Source: Micromonospora andamanensis | Lineage (GTDB): Bacteria > Actinomycetota > Actinomycetes > Mycobacteriales > Micromonosporaceae | Length of the DNA: 64,000 nucleotides | Assembly: GCF_016863495.1 (NCBI RefSeq) | Contig: NZ_BOOZ01000016.1 | Span: forward strand, 105,672-169,671 | Direction: 5' to 3' | Shown here: positions 44,940 through 53,598 of the stretch, piece by piece | Layout of the letters: the number at the start of each line of letters is the position of its first letter | Numbering within the stretch: position 1 is the first letter of the stretch | Notes under the pieces: model-generated | What the model was told of the DNA's origin: nothing | The model's input: the letters and a program-made list of their open reading frames with translations, nothing else | Databases searched by the model: none | Position numbers and translations under genes: made by a program

Positions 44940-44969
44940 TGCGCTGAGCGCGCGACAGCACGGCGGCCC
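44928..44969 (+). promoter_or_regulatory. Antiterminator hairpin of the leuS attenuator
   Basis: GGGCCGTGCTG (44928-44938) can pair with CAGCAC plus GGCCC within 44956-44969, with a small bulge. The pairing uses bases of the terminator's 5' arm, so the two structures exclude each other. An inner GCGCT/AGCGC stem supports the fold. Confidence 0.6.
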
Positions 44970-44990
44970 CTCCTGCGTGAGGGGCTTTTT
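44966..44990 (+). terminator. Intrinsic terminator before leuS
   Basis: GCCCCTC (44966-44972), a 6-base loop and GAGGGGC (44979-44985), followed directly by TTTTT. It is the only stem with a U tract I found in the window, and it lies 95 bases before the leuS start codon. Confidence 0.82.
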
Positions 44991-45084
44991 CGTGCCCGCC
45001 GCCGGCCCGCGACGGGCCGTCGAGGCAGACCCGAGACCAGCCAGCACTCCGACAGACTCCGCCGAGCGACGCGAGGAGAAGGCC

Positions 45085-47910
45085 ATGACCGAGGCAGAGG
45101 TCCCACCGTTCCGGTACACCGCGGCGCTGGCCGACGAGATCGAACGCCGCTGGCAGGACCGTTGGGAACGGGAGGGAAGCTTCCACGCGCCGAACCCGTC
45201 CGGACCGCTGGCCGATCCGGCCCACCCTCGATCGGGTGCGGAGAAGCTGTACGTGCTGGACATGTTCCCCTACCCGTCCGGTGCGGGGCTGCACGTCGGG
45301 CACCCGCTGGGCTACATCGGCACCGACTGCTTCGCCCGCTACCAGCGGATGGCCGGCCGCAACGTGCTGCACGCGATGGGCTTCGACGCGTTCGGCCTGC
45401 CCGCCGAGCAGTACGCCGTGCAGACCGGCACCCACCCCCGGACCACCACCGAGGCCAACATCGAGCGGTACCGGGCGCAACTGCGCCGGCTGGGGCTGGC
45501 CCACGACCAGCGGCGCTCGGTGGCCACCATCGACACCGACTTCTACCGCTGGACCCAGTGGATCTTCCTGCAGATCTTCAACTCCTGGTACGACCGGGAG
45601 GCCGGCCGGGCCCGACCGATCAGTGAGCTGATCGCCGAGTTCGCCGGCGGGGTGCGGCGGACCCCGGACGGCCGGCCGTGGGCCGAGCTGTCGTCCGCCG
45701 AACGACGCGCCATCGTCGACGACCACCGGCTGGCGTACGTGTCGCAGGCGCCTGTCAACTGGTGCCCCGGGCTGGGCACGGTGCTGGCCAACGAGGAGGT
45801 CACCGCCGACGGCCGCTCCGAGCGGGGCAACTTCCCGGTCTTCAAGCGCAACCTGAAGCAGTGGATGATGCGGATCACCGCGTACGGCGACCGGCTGCTG
45901 GACGACCTGGACAAGCTGGACTGGCCCGAGCCGATCAAGCTGATGCAGCGCAACTGGATCGGCCGGTCCCAGGGCGCGCACATCGACTTCCCGACCACCG
46001 TCGCGCCGATCCGGGTGTTCACAACCCGCCCGGACACCGTCTTCGGGGCCACCTACATGGTGCTGGCCCCGGAACACGAGCTTGTCGACACGCTGGTGCC
46101 GACGGCCTGGCCGGCGGGCACCCGGGACGCGTGGACCGGCGGGCACGCCAGCCCGAGGGAGGCCGTCGAGGCGTACCGCAAGGCGGCGGCGGCAAAGACC
46201 GACATGGAACGGCAGGCCGAGACGAAGGAGAAGACAGGCGTCTTCACCGGCGCGTACGCCACCAACCCGGTCACCGAGGGGCAGATCCCGATCTTCATCG
46301 CCGACTACGTGCTGGCCGGCTACGGCACCGGCGCGATCATGGCGGTGCCCGCCCAGGACGAGCGGGACTGGGAGTTCGCCGAGGTTTTCGAACTGCCCAT
46401 CGTGCGTACCGTGCAGCCGCCGGAGGGCTTCGACGGCAAGGCGTACACCGGGGACGGCCCGGCGATCAACAGCGCCGCACCCGAGCGCGGCCTGGACTTG
46501 GACGGCCTGGGGGTGGCCGACGCCAAGGCCCGGATCATCGCCTGGCTGGAGGAGACCGGCAGCGGCCAGGGCGCGGTGACCTACCGGCTGCGGGACTGGC
46601 TGTTCAGCCGGCAGCGCTACTGGGGTGAGCCGTTCCCGATCGTGTACGACGCCGACGGTACGGCCATCGCGCTGCCGGAGGAGATGCTGCCGGTCGAGCT
46701 GCCCGAGGTGGACGACTTCTCCCCGCGTACCTTCGACCCGCAGGACGCGAACAGTGACCCGGAGACGCCGCTGTCGCGCCGCCGGGACTGGGTCGAGGTC
46801 GAGCTGGACCTGGGTGACGGCCCGAAGCGGTACACCCGGGAGACGAACGTGATGCCGCAGTGGGCCGGCTCCTGCTGGTACGAGCTGCGCTACCTGGACC
46901 CGACGAACGACGGCCGGTTCGTCGACGCGGACAACGAGCGGTACTGGATGGGCCCGCGCGGTGAGGGCGACTGCGGCGGTGTCGACCTGTACGTCGGCGG
47001 GGCCGAGCACGCCGTGCTGCACCTGCTGTACGCCCGGTTCTGGCACAAGGTGCTGTACGACCTGGGCCACGTGTCCTCGTTCGAGCCGTTCCGCAAGCTG
47101 TTCAACCAGGGCTACATCCAGGCGTACGCGTACACCGACGCCCGGGGCGCCTACGTGCCGGCGGAGGAGGTCGCCGAGCGCGACGGCGGCTTCTTCCTGG
47201 GTGACGTCCAGGTCAACCGCGAGTACGGCAAGATGGGCAAGTCCCTGAAGAACGTGGTCACCCCGGACGAGATGTGTGCCGCCTACGGCGCCGACACGTT
47301 CCGGGTCTACGAGATGTCGATGGGCCCGCTGGAGGTGTCCCGCCCCTGGGAGACCCGGGCGGTGGTCGGCTCGTACCGGTTCCTGCAACGGGTCTGGCGG
47401 GCCGTCGTCGACGAGCGGACCGGGCAGTCGCGGGTGGTGGACGCCCCCGCCGACGAGCAGACCCGGCGGCTGCTGCACAAGGTCATCGACGGTGTCCGGG
47501 GCGACATGGAGCAGATCCGGTTCAACACCGCGATCGCCAAGCTGATCGAGCTGACCAACGGGGTGACCCGGCTGGCGGGTACCCCGCGCGAGGTGGCCGA
47601 GCCGCTGGTGCTGATGGTCGCGCCGTTCGCCCCGCATGTCGCCGAGGAACTGTGGCAGCGGCTGGGCCACGACACCTCACTGACCTACGCCGATTTCCCG
47701 ACCGCCGACCCGGCCCTGCTGGTGGCCGAGACGGTCACCTACCCGGTGCAGGTGAACGGCAAGGTCCGGGCCCGCATCGAGGTCCCCGCCGACGCAGGCG
47801 AGGACGACGTACGCGCAGCGGCCCTGGCCGCGGTCGCCACCACCCTGGCCGGCAAGGACCCCCGCAAGGTCATCGTCATCCCCGCCCGCATGGTCTCCAT
47901 CGTCCTCTAG
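45085..47910 (+). CDS. leuS: Leucyl-tRNA synthetase
   Basis: Charges tRNA(Leu) with leucine. The 941-residue class Ia synthetase has the HIGH motif as [17 protein letters not shown], a large CP1 editing domain ([19 protein letters not shown]), and the KMSKS loop as [12 protein letters not shown]; the C-terminal domain ends in [13 protein letters not shown]. The ATG at 45085 has GAGGAGAAGG upstream. Expression is likely controlled by transcription attenuation: a leaderless leader peptide with three Leu codons and an intrinsic terminator lie in the 190 bases before it. A dispersed palindrome follows its stop. Confidence 0.96.
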   Translation: MTEAEVPPFRYTAALADEIERRWQDRWEREGSFHAPNPSGPLADPAHPRSGAEKLYVLDMFPYPSGAGLHVGHPLGYIGTDCFARYQRMAGRNVLHAMGFDAFGLPAEQYAVQTGTHPRTTTEANIERYRAQLRRLGLAHDQRRSVATIDTDFYRWTQWIFLQIFNSWYDREAGRARPISELIAEFAGGVRRTPDGRPWAELSSAERRAIVDDHRLAYVSQAPVNWCPGLGTVLANEEVTADGRSERGNFPVFKRNLKQWMMRITAYGDRLLDDLDKLDWPEPIKLMQRNWIGRSQGAHIDFPTTVAPIRVFTTRPDTVFGATYMVLAPEHELVDTLVPTAWPAGTRDAWTGGHASPREAVEAYRKAAAAKTDMERQAETKEKTGVFTGAYATNPVTEGQIPIFIADYVLAGYGTGAIMAVPAQDERDWEFAEVFELPIVRTVQPPEGFDGKAYTGDGPAINSAAPERGLDLDGLGVADAKARIIAWLEETGSGQGAVTYRLRDWLFSRQRYWGEPFPIVYDADGTAIALPEEMLPVELPEVDDFSPRTFDPQDANSDPETPLSRRRDWVEVELDLGDGPKRYTRETNVMPQWAGSCWYELRYLDPTNDGRFVDADNERYWMGPRGEGDCGGVDLYVGGAEHAVLHLLYARFWHKVLYDLGHVSSFEPFRKLFNQGYIQAYAYTDARGAYVPAEEVAERDGGFFLGDVQVNREYGKMGKSLKNVVTPDEMCAAYGADTFRVYEMSMGPLEVSRPWETRAVVGSYRFLQRVWRAVVDERTGQSRVVDAPADEQTRRLLHKVIDGVRGDMEQIRFNTAIAKLIELTNGVTRLAGTPREVAEPLVLMVAPFAPHVAEELWQRLGHDTSLTYADFPTADPALLVAETVTYPVQVNGKVRARIEVPADAGEDDVRAAALAAVATTLAGKDPRKVIVIPARMVSIVL

Positions 47911-47926
47911 CCCTCGGATCCTCCGC

Positions 47927-47987
47927 GTTGATCATGAGGTTGGCGGCAGTCTGGAGATCGACTACTGCCGTCAACCTCATGATCAAC
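47927..47987. repeat. 60-bp intergenic palindrome, copy B (inverse orientation to A)
   Basis: 24-base arms (47927-47950, beginning GTTGATCATGAGGTTGGC, and 47964-47987) pair with one mismatch. The loop is the reverse complement of the copy A loop, so A and B are the same dispersed element. It lies between convergent leuS and the ABC permease gene. Confidence 0.78.
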
Positions 47988-48023
47988 CCTGGGTCGGGGG
48001 GTTGGGGGGTGGGTGGGTGGGGG

Positions 48024-48866
48024 TCAGGGGGTGCGGTGGTGGAGGGCTAGGGCGGTGAGCAGGGCGGCCAGCACGGCCCAGGCGGCGTAGGTGGTCCAGG
48101 CGCCGGAGACGGTGGCGGCGTGGATGTCGGTCAGCCACGGTGGGGGACCGTTCGGGTCTCTCAGCCGCTGCCACGCGGGCACCAGCATGGCGTGCCGGAG
48201 CAGCGCGCTCCAGCGTTCGTCCTCGTTGACGGCTGTGGGCAGCAGGAGCAGCACCGTCGCGGCGGTGACGATCGCCGGCGCGGTGTGCCGGATCAGCCCG
48301 GCCAGCGCCATGCCGACGAGCGCACAGACCGGTACCAGCAGCGCGGAGGCGGCGATGCCGCGCAGGGCGCCGGGGTCGCCCACGGACATGTTCGCGCCGA
48401 CGTCGGCGAGGATCGCCTGCGACACCGCGAACGCCGCCGCCGCACCCAGTGCTCCCAGCAGGGTCAGTACGCCGGTCAGCACGGTCAGCTTCGCGGCGGC
48501 CACGGCATGGCGGCGGGGGACGGCCGCGAACGTGGTACGTAGCAGCCCGGAGGCGTACTCACCGCCGATCGCGACCGCGCCGACACCACTTGCCGCCAGG
48601 ACGACGAACATCTGTGCCTCGGTGGGGAAGGCGTCCCAGAGCGGGGAGCGTGCCGCCCGCCGCTCGGCCGACCAGTCCGGCCAGCCCGCGTGGGTGGCCA
48701 GCGCGGCGTGGACGGCGAGGCCGACCATGGCGAGCAGGATCAGGGCGAAGGCGGCCCAGGTGGAGCGCAGCGACCAGAGCTTGATCCATTCGGCGGCGAG
48801 CAGGTCACGAAAGCGCGCCTGATCGGTGGGGACGGTTCGGGTGGCGGGTCGGATCACGGCGTTCAT
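48024..48866 (-). CDS. ABC-2 type transporter permease
   Basis: A 280-residue membrane protein with six predicted helices, starting LLAAEWIKLWSLRSTWAAFAL, the typical opening of ABC-2 permeases in actinomycetes; GEYASGLLRTTFAAVPRR is the coupling-helix region. It should form the channel for the ATPase encoded upstream; the cargo is unknown. The two overlap by ATGA. The divergent two-component system may regulate them. Confidence 0.88.
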   Translation of the reverse strand: MNAVIRPATRTVPTDQARFRDLLAAEWIKLWSLRSTWAAFALILLAMVGLAVHAALATHAGWPDWSAERRAARSPLWDAFPTEAQMFVVLAASGVGAVAIGGEYASGLLRTTFAAVPRRHAVAAAKLTVLTGVLTLLGALGAAAAFAVSQAILADVGANMSVGDPGALRGIAASALLVPVCALVGMALAGLIRHTAPAIVTAATVLLLLPTAVNEDERWSALLRHAMLVPAWQRLRDPNGPPPWLTDIHAATVSGAWTTYAAWAVLAALLTALALHHRTP

Positions 48867-49774
48867 CGGCCCTCCCGGGCGGTGTACTCGACATCGGCGG
48901 CGGTGAGCGCCATGAAGGCCTCCTCCAGCGAGGCGGTGCGGGGGGTCAGCTGGTGCAACGGGATCCGCAGGCCCAGGGCCAGCTCAGCGATCCGCTCCGC
49001 GCCCACCCCCGCCACGGTGAGCGCACCATCGGGATCCGGTCGCACGCTCGCGCCGGCGTCCGCCAGCGCCGTGGTCAGCATGGCCGGCTCGGGGGTACGC
49101 ACGACGACCTCCGCGCGACCGACGCGGGCCGCGAACGCGTCAAGGGTCTCGTCGGCGATCAGCCGACCTCGGCCGATCACCACGAGGTGATCGGCGCAGT
49201 GCTCGACCTCGCCCATCAGGTGACTGGAGACGAAGACCGTGCGGCCCTCGGTGGCCAGCCGCCGGAACAACCCCCGTACCCAGCGCACCCCCTCCGGGTC
49301 CAGGCCGTTGAACGGCTCGTCGAACATCAGCACGGGCGGGTCGCCCAGCAGCGCCGCGGCGATACCGAGGCGTTGCCGCATGCCCAGCGAGAATCCGCCG
49401 ACGCGTCGGTCCGCGGCGTCGTCGAGGCCGACCTGCCCCAGCACCTCGTCGACCCGTACGCCCCCGATGCCGTTGCTGCGGGCCAGGGCCGCCAGGTGCG
49501 CCCGCGCGCTGCGCCCGCCGTGCACGTCCCCGGCGTCGAGCAGCGCGCCGGCGTGCCGAAGCCCCCGGGCACGATCCCGGAAGCGGACGCCGCCGACGGT
49601 GGCGGTGCCGCCGGTCGGAGTGGTCAGCCCGAGGACCATGCGCAGGGTGGTGGACTTACCGGCGCCGTTGGGGCCGAGGAAGCCGGTCACCCGACCGGGC
49701 CGGACGGTCAGGGTCAGGTCGTCGACGGCTGTGGTGCGGCCGTACCGCCGGGTCAGGCCATCAAGTTCGATCAT
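48863..49774 (-). CDS. ABC transporter ATP-binding protein
   Basis: A 303-residue ATPase: Walker A GFLGPNGAGKSTTLRM, signature GGFSLGMRQRLGIAAALLGD, Walker B VLMFDEPFNGLDPEG and the His switch FVSSHLMGEVEHCADH. The ~80-residue C-terminal extension (VVRTPEPAMLTTALADAG) is of the kind found in DrrA/BcrA-type drug and bacteriocin exporters. It pairs with the permease downstream. The ATG at 49774 is 132 bases from the divergent histidine kinase start. Confidence 0.9.
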   Translation of the reverse strand: MIELDGLTRRYGRTTAVDDLTLTVRPGRVTGFLGPNGAGKSTTLRMVLGLTTPTGGTATVGGVRFRDRARGLRHAGALLDAGDVHGGRSARAHLAALARSNGIGGVRVDEVLGQVGLDDAADRRVGGFSLGMRQRLGIAAALLGDPPVLMFDEPFNGLDPEGVRWVRGLFRRLATEGRTVFVSSHLMGEVEHCADHLVVIGRGRLIADETLDAFAARVGRAEVVVRTPEPAMLTTALADAGASVRPDPDGALTVAGVGAERIAELALGLRIPLHQLTPRTASLEEAFMALTAADVEYTAREGR

Positions 49775-49894
49775 GCCGCTCACGCTGCCGGTCGCCGGGC
49801 CCGGCCGCGTCACCCCGCCGGCCGTACCTGGCGCCGGGGTGGTGGCCTGTGGGCGTACGCCCCCGGGCCGATGCTGAGGTGGCGCGGAGCTGGA

Positions 49895-49900
49895 TACCGT
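49895..49900 (+). promoter_or_regulatory. -10 hexamer of a leaderless promoter (histidine kinase)
   Basis: TACCGT, then 6 bases, then the GTG at 49907; this favours that start over the GTG at 49901. Confidence 0.5.
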
Positions 49901-49906
49901 GTGCCG

Positions 49907-51205
49907 GTGGACGTCATCGCCCTGCTGCGGACGCGTGCCGCGCTGCCGACGGCGCGGGCGGTGCTGGTTTGGGCGGGAGTGGCCGTCCTGCCCGTGCTCT
50001 GGGTGATGGCGCCGGCCGTGGCGAACAGCGGCGACGGTATCGGCGTCGTCGGCTGGTGGCTGCCGACGCGCTACCTGGTACCGGTGCTGATCGTGGCGCT
50101 GCCGGCGGCGCTGCTGCCCCGCCACCCGCTGACCGGGCTCGGGCTGATGCTCGCCGGCGCGACGCTGAGCAGCGCGACGGTGCACGGCCGGCACCCGGGA
50201 TATCTCGCGGACCTGTTCAACCTCCAGTTCCTCGCCGTCGATGCGGCGCTCGCCGTGGTCGCCGCGAACCGTTCCCGTCGGGTGTCGGTGCCCGCCGCCG
50301 GGGTGGTGCTGGTGACGCAGCTGCTCGCGGCCTTCGTGAACCTCGGCGTCGAACCGGTGAACCAGGCCGCGCTCACCGTGCTGGCGGTCACGGCTGCCTG
50401 GATCGCCGGCAACTCGGTGCGGGCCCGGCGAAACTACGCCTACGCGCTGCGCATCCACGCCGCCACCGAGGCGGTCACCGCCGAACGGCTGCGCATCGCC
50501 CGGGAACTGCACGACATGGTCGCGCACAGCATCGGTGTCATCGCCATCCAGGCCGGAGTGGGCGCGCGGGTGATCGACACCCAGCCGGCGCAGGCCCGCG
50601 CCGCACTGGCCACCATCGAGGCGGCCAGTCGGGACACCCTGGCCGGGCTGCGCCGTACCCTCGGCGCGTTGCGTCGCGGTGACGGGGACCCGGCGTCGCT
50701 GGAGCCCGCCCCCGGGTTGGCGGAGCTGGACCGGCTGGTCGCCGCCACCGGCGACGCCGGTGTCCGGGTCGAGCTGCGTACGGCAGGCGACGCGCCCGTC
50801 CCGGCCGAGGTCGACCTCGCCGCGTTCCGCATCGTCCAGGAGGCACTCACGAACGTGGTCCGCCACGCCGGGGTCGACGCGTGCCAGGTCATCGTCGAGC
50901 GCGGCGACGACGCGGTCACGGTGGAGGTCGTCGACGACGGCCGGGGCGGCCCAATCGGCGTCGAGGGGCATGGCCTGATCGGCATGCGCGAGCGGGTCAT
51001 CGCCGTCGGTGGCCGGTTCCGGGCCGGGCCACGCTCCGGGGGAGGCTTCCGGGTGACAGCCTGGCTGCCGGTGTCGCCGGAGTACGCCGTCCCGGTCGGC
51101 GCCGTCCGGGCGAGTGGCCCTCCGGGCGGTGCTGGGTCCGTCGGTCGTCGTTCGGATGGTGGTGACGGGGCCGGTGGTCGTCCCGACGAGGCGGTGGAGC
51201 CGTGA
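49907..51205 (+). CDS. Sensor histidine kinase (HisKA_3 type)
   Basis: A 432-residue NarL-system kinase. About five membrane helices fill residues 1-160. The phospho-accepting His is in RIARELHDMVAHSIGVIAIQ; the ATPase domain shows RIVQEALTNVVRHAG, VEVVDDGRGG and GHGLIGMRERVIAVGG. The C-terminal ~35 residues are Gly-rich. The signal is unknown; because the ABC exporter lies divergent, a cell-envelope stress or drug signal is plausible (inference). It overlaps the response regulator gene by GTGA. Confidence 0.9.
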   Translation: MDVIALLRTRAALPTARAVLVWAGVAVLPVLWVMAPAVANSGDGIGVVGWWLPTRYLVPVLIVALPAALLPRHPLTGLGLMLAGATLSSATVHGRHPGYLADLFNLQFLAVDAALAVVAANRSRRVSVPAAGVVLVTQLLAAFVNLGVEPVNQAALTVLAVTAAWIAGNSVRARRNYAYALRIHAATEAVTAERLRIARELHDMVAHSIGVIAIQAGVGARVIDTQPAQARAALATIEAASRDTLAGLRRTLGALRRGDGDPASLEPAPGLAELDRLVAATGDAGVRVELRTAGDAPVPAEVDLAAFRIVQEALTNVVRHAGVDACQVIVERGDDAVTVEVVDDGRGGPIGVEGHGLIGMRERVIAVGGRFRAGPRSGGGFRVTAWLPVSPEYAVPVGAVRASGPPGGAGSVGRRSDGGDGAGGRPDEAVEP

Positions 51206-51855
51206 CTATCCGGGTGCTGCTCGTCGACGATCAACCACTGGTGCGGGCCGGATTGCGCGTGCTGATCGCCGACGTGCCGGACATGGCGGTGGTCGGCGAG
51301 GCGGGCACCGGTGCCGAGGCGGTGCGCCTGGCGCGTGAGATCGTGCCCGACGTGGTGCTGATGGATCTCCGGATGCCGGGAACCGACGGCATCCAGGCGA
51401 CCCGGACGATCACCGACTCCGGCGGTCCCGTGCGGGTGCTGGTGCTCACCACGTTCGACGACGACGAGCACGTGCACGCCGCGCTGCGGGCCGGTGCGAG
51501 TGGCTTTCTGGTCAAGGACATGGCGCTGGAGGACATCCTCGGCGCGATCAGGGTGGTGGCGGCCGGGGACGCGTTGATCGCACCGGGCGTCACCCGGCGA
51601 CTGATCGCCGAGTTCACCCGCCGGCCGGCGGTCCCGTCGCCCCGGCCGCTGTCGGGGGTGACCGATCGGGAGCGCGAGGTGCTCACCCTGGTGGGGCGGG
51701 GCCTGTCGAACGCCGAGATCGCCGCCGAACTGGTGATCAGCGTGGCCACCGCCAAGGCGCACGTGGCCCGGCTGTTCAGCAAGCTCGGCGCCCGGGACCG
51801 GGTGCACCTGGTCATCGCCGCGTACGAGGCCGGCCTGGTCACCCCACCCCGCTGA
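51202..51855 (+). CDS. LuxR/NarL-family response regulator
   Basis: A 217-residue regulator. The receiver domain has LVDDQPLVRAGLRVLIAD, the phospho-accepting Asp in DVVLMDLRMPGTDGI and the conserved Lys in FLVKDMALEDIL. The C-terminal LuxR-type HTH is LTLVGRGLSNAEIAAELVIS then ATAKAHVARLFSKL. Its cognate kinase overlaps upstream; the divergent ABC transporter is the likely target. Confidence 0.93.
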   Translation: MTIRVLLVDDQPLVRAGLRVLIADVPDMAVVGEAGTGAEAVRLAREIVPDVVLMDLRMPGTDGIQATRTITDSGGPVRVLVLTTFDDDEHVHAALRAGASGFLVKDMALEDILGAIRVVAAGDALIAPGVTRRLIAEFTRRPAVPSPRPLSGVTDREREVLTLVGRGLSNAEIAAELVISVATAKAHVARLFSKLGARDRVHLVIAAYEAGLVTPPR

Positions 51856-51896
51856 CCCGCGCCACCCCACCCCACCCCGGCTTACGGGCGTCCGCA

Positions 51897-51950
51897 ACTT
51901 CGGGGAAAGTGCTGCCTCGACCGCCTCGGACCCAGCACTTTCCCCGAAGT
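51897..51950. terminator. Perfect 18-bp palindrome between convergent genes (copy G)
   Basis: Arms ACTTCGGGGAAAGTGCTG (51897-51914) and its exact complement (51933-51950) flank an 18-base centre. It is of the same size class as the dispersed palindromes but of different sequence. Placed between two convergent stops, it may terminate both transcripts. Confidence 0.6.
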
Positions 51951-51951
51951 A

Positions 51952-52005
51952 GCGCGGCCGGCGTGGGGTGCGCGGCCGGCGTGGGGTGTGCGGGCGGCGT
52001 GGGTG
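51952..52005 (+). repeat. 18-bp tandem repeat
   Basis: Two identical units of GCGCGGCCGGCGTGGGGT (51952-51969 and 51970-51987) and a third diverged unit (51988-52005), between the palindrome and the TVP38 gene stop. Confidence 0.75.
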
Positions 52006-52018
52006 GTGCTGGGGGTGC

Positions 52019-52882
52019 TCAGGGGAGGGGGCGGCGGAGCCGGCGTTCGGTGCGCCACCAGCGGACGAGCAGCACCGCACTGGCGATGAAGCCCAGCGAG
52101 GCCGGGGCGGCGGCGAACCAGTTGACCCCGCTGGGGCTGGTCACGGCCGCGCCGACCGCCGCGTAGCCGAACGCGGTCGGCGCGGAGGCGATCACGCTGC
52201 CGACGAGGAACGGCAGCACCCGCGCGCCGGTGGTGCCGTAGCCGTAGCTGACCAGACCGAAACCGGAGATCGGCAGCAGCCGTACGGTGACCACGCCGAG
52301 GACGCTCTGCCGGGTGAACCAGCGGTCGAGGCGGGCCAACCGGCCTCGGACACGTTCGGCGACGAACTCCCGGCCGAGCACCCGGCCCACTGTGAAACCG
52401 ATGAGCGCCGCCAGCAGCGCGGCGCCGAGGGCGTACGCGGCACCTTCCAGGGCCCCGAATATCGCCCCCGCGGCGAGCGTGATGAACGTGCGGGGGACCA
52501 GTGCCACAAGCAGGAGCGCTCCGCCGAGCACACCGGCCACCGGAGCGAGCCGACCCATCCGGTCGGCCAGGTCGGGAAGTGTGGTCGGGTCGGGCTGCGG
52601 CACCAGCAGCAGCGTCACCGCGAACCCGGCGAGCAGGAGCAGCAGCAGCGAGAACCGGGTCACCGACGGTGTCGTGGCGAGCAGCAGGAGCCGCCGCGCT
52701 GTGGTTGGGGCAGTGACCGCTGGGTCGCCGTACCGTGTGCCGTCGCCCGGGTCGGCGGGCCGGGCGGTTTCGGCACCGGGTTGGGCGGGGTTTGCCGACG
52801 TGAGGTCGGGCTCCGGGACGTCGGCTGCGGGCTCGCCCGACCGGCTCGCCCGCAGGAGTCGTCTCCGCAGCTCCCGGATCAT
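52019..52882 (-). CDS. TVP38/TMEM64 family membrane protein
   Basis: A 287-residue membrane protein with ~65 polar N-terminal residues and about six helices. The VTT-domain signature spans LVPRTFITLAAGAIFGALEG (residues ~129-148) to VTVRLLPISGFGLVSYGYG and LPFLVGSVIASAPTAFGY. Relatives (DedA superfamily) are lipid scramblases or transporters, some recycling undecaprenyl phosphate. Here the ATG overlaps the gatD stop (ATGA), placing it third in a lipid II modification operon, which suggests a link to cell-wall lipid traffic (inference). Confidence 0.85.
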   Translation of the reverse strand: MIRELRRRLLRASRSGEPAADVPEPDLTSANPAQPGAETARPADPGDGTRYGDPAVTAPTTARRLLLLATTPSVTRFSLLLLLLAGFAVTLLLVPQPDPTTLPDLADRMGRLAPVAGVLGGALLLVALVPRTFITLAAGAIFGALEGAAYALGAALLAALIGFTVGRVLGREFVAERVRGRLARLDRWFTRQSVLGVVTVRLLPISGFGLVSYGYGTTGARVLPFLVGSVIASAPTAFGYAAVGAAVTSPSGVNWFAAAPASLGFIASAVLLVRWWRTERRLRRPLP

Positions 52883-53598
52883 GCCCGGGCGGTGGCCACC
52901 GCGGTCCGGCGTTCGGCCCGCAGCCGGTCGGCCCAGGTGTCGTCGAGCGGCGGAAGGTGCTGCGCGCCTGTCGCCCAGCGCAGCAGCAGGTCGGCCAGGG
53001 CCGGATTGCGGGCCAGCGCCGGGCCGTGCGAGTACGTGCCGAGCAGCTTGCCCCGCCAGGCCCCCTCGGTGGCACCGTCGTTGCCGACGCCGGCGGTGAC
53101 CCGGGCCAACGGGGAGACCCCGGGGCCGAGGTGGGTACGGCCGCCGTGGTTCTCGAACCCGGTGAGCGGCGGCAGGCCGAGGCGGGCGTCGATGTCACCG
53201 GCCAACTCGCCGACGGCCCGGCTGGGGCCCCGGTCCGAGGAGAGGTCGAGCAGTTCCAGGCCCTGGTACTGGGTGCCCTTGGCGAAGAACGAGGTGCCCA
53301 GCAACTGGTAGCCGGCGCAGACGCCGAACACCACCGAACCCTGGGCGACCGCCCGGTGCAGGCCGCCGTCGGCGAGCAGGCGCTGCGCGCCGAGCGCCTG
53401 CGGGCCGTCCTCGCCGCCGCCGATGAGGTAGATGTCGGCGGTGGTGGGCAGCCGCTGGTCGGAGCGGACCTCAAGCACCTCGACCGGGAATCCGCGCTGC
53501 TTGGCCCGACGGGCCAGGATCAGGGCGTTGCCCCGGTCGCCGTAGGTCGACAGCAGGTCCGGGTAGATCCAGACGATGCGCAGGGTCTCAGTTGACAC
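52879..53598 (-). CDS. gatD: Lipid II isoglutaminyl synthase, glutaminase subunit
   Basis: A 239-residue class I glutamine amidotransferase that supplies ammonia to MurT for amidating D-Glu of the lipid II stem peptide at the inner membrane face. The nucleophile Cys is in VVFGVCAGYQLLG and the catalytic His in LGTYSHGPALARNP; IVWIYPDLLSTYGDRGNALIL is the GatD/CobQ-like opening. It starts 11 bases inside the murT end and overlaps the TVP38 gene. The pair is known from Staphylococcus aureus, Streptococcus pneumoniae and mycobacteria. Confidence 0.93.
   Translation of the reverse strand: MSTETLRIVWIYPDLLSTYGDRGNALILARRAKQRGFPVEVLEVRSDQRLPTTADIYLIGGGEDGPQALGAQRLLADGGLHRAVAQGSVVFGVCAGYQLLGTSFFAKGTQYQGLELLDLSSDRGPSRAVGELAGDIDARLGLPPLTGFENHGGRTHLGPGVSPLARVTAGVGNDGATEGAWRGKLLGTYSHGPALARNPALADLLLRWATGAQHLPPLDDTWADRLRAERRTAVATARA

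Noticed and set aside
44860..45084. Extension of leuS to an upstream start at 44860
   Set aside because: It would run through the leader peptide, terminator stem and U tract in another frame; the ATG at 45085 has GAGGAGAAGG and begins the conserved synthetase region.
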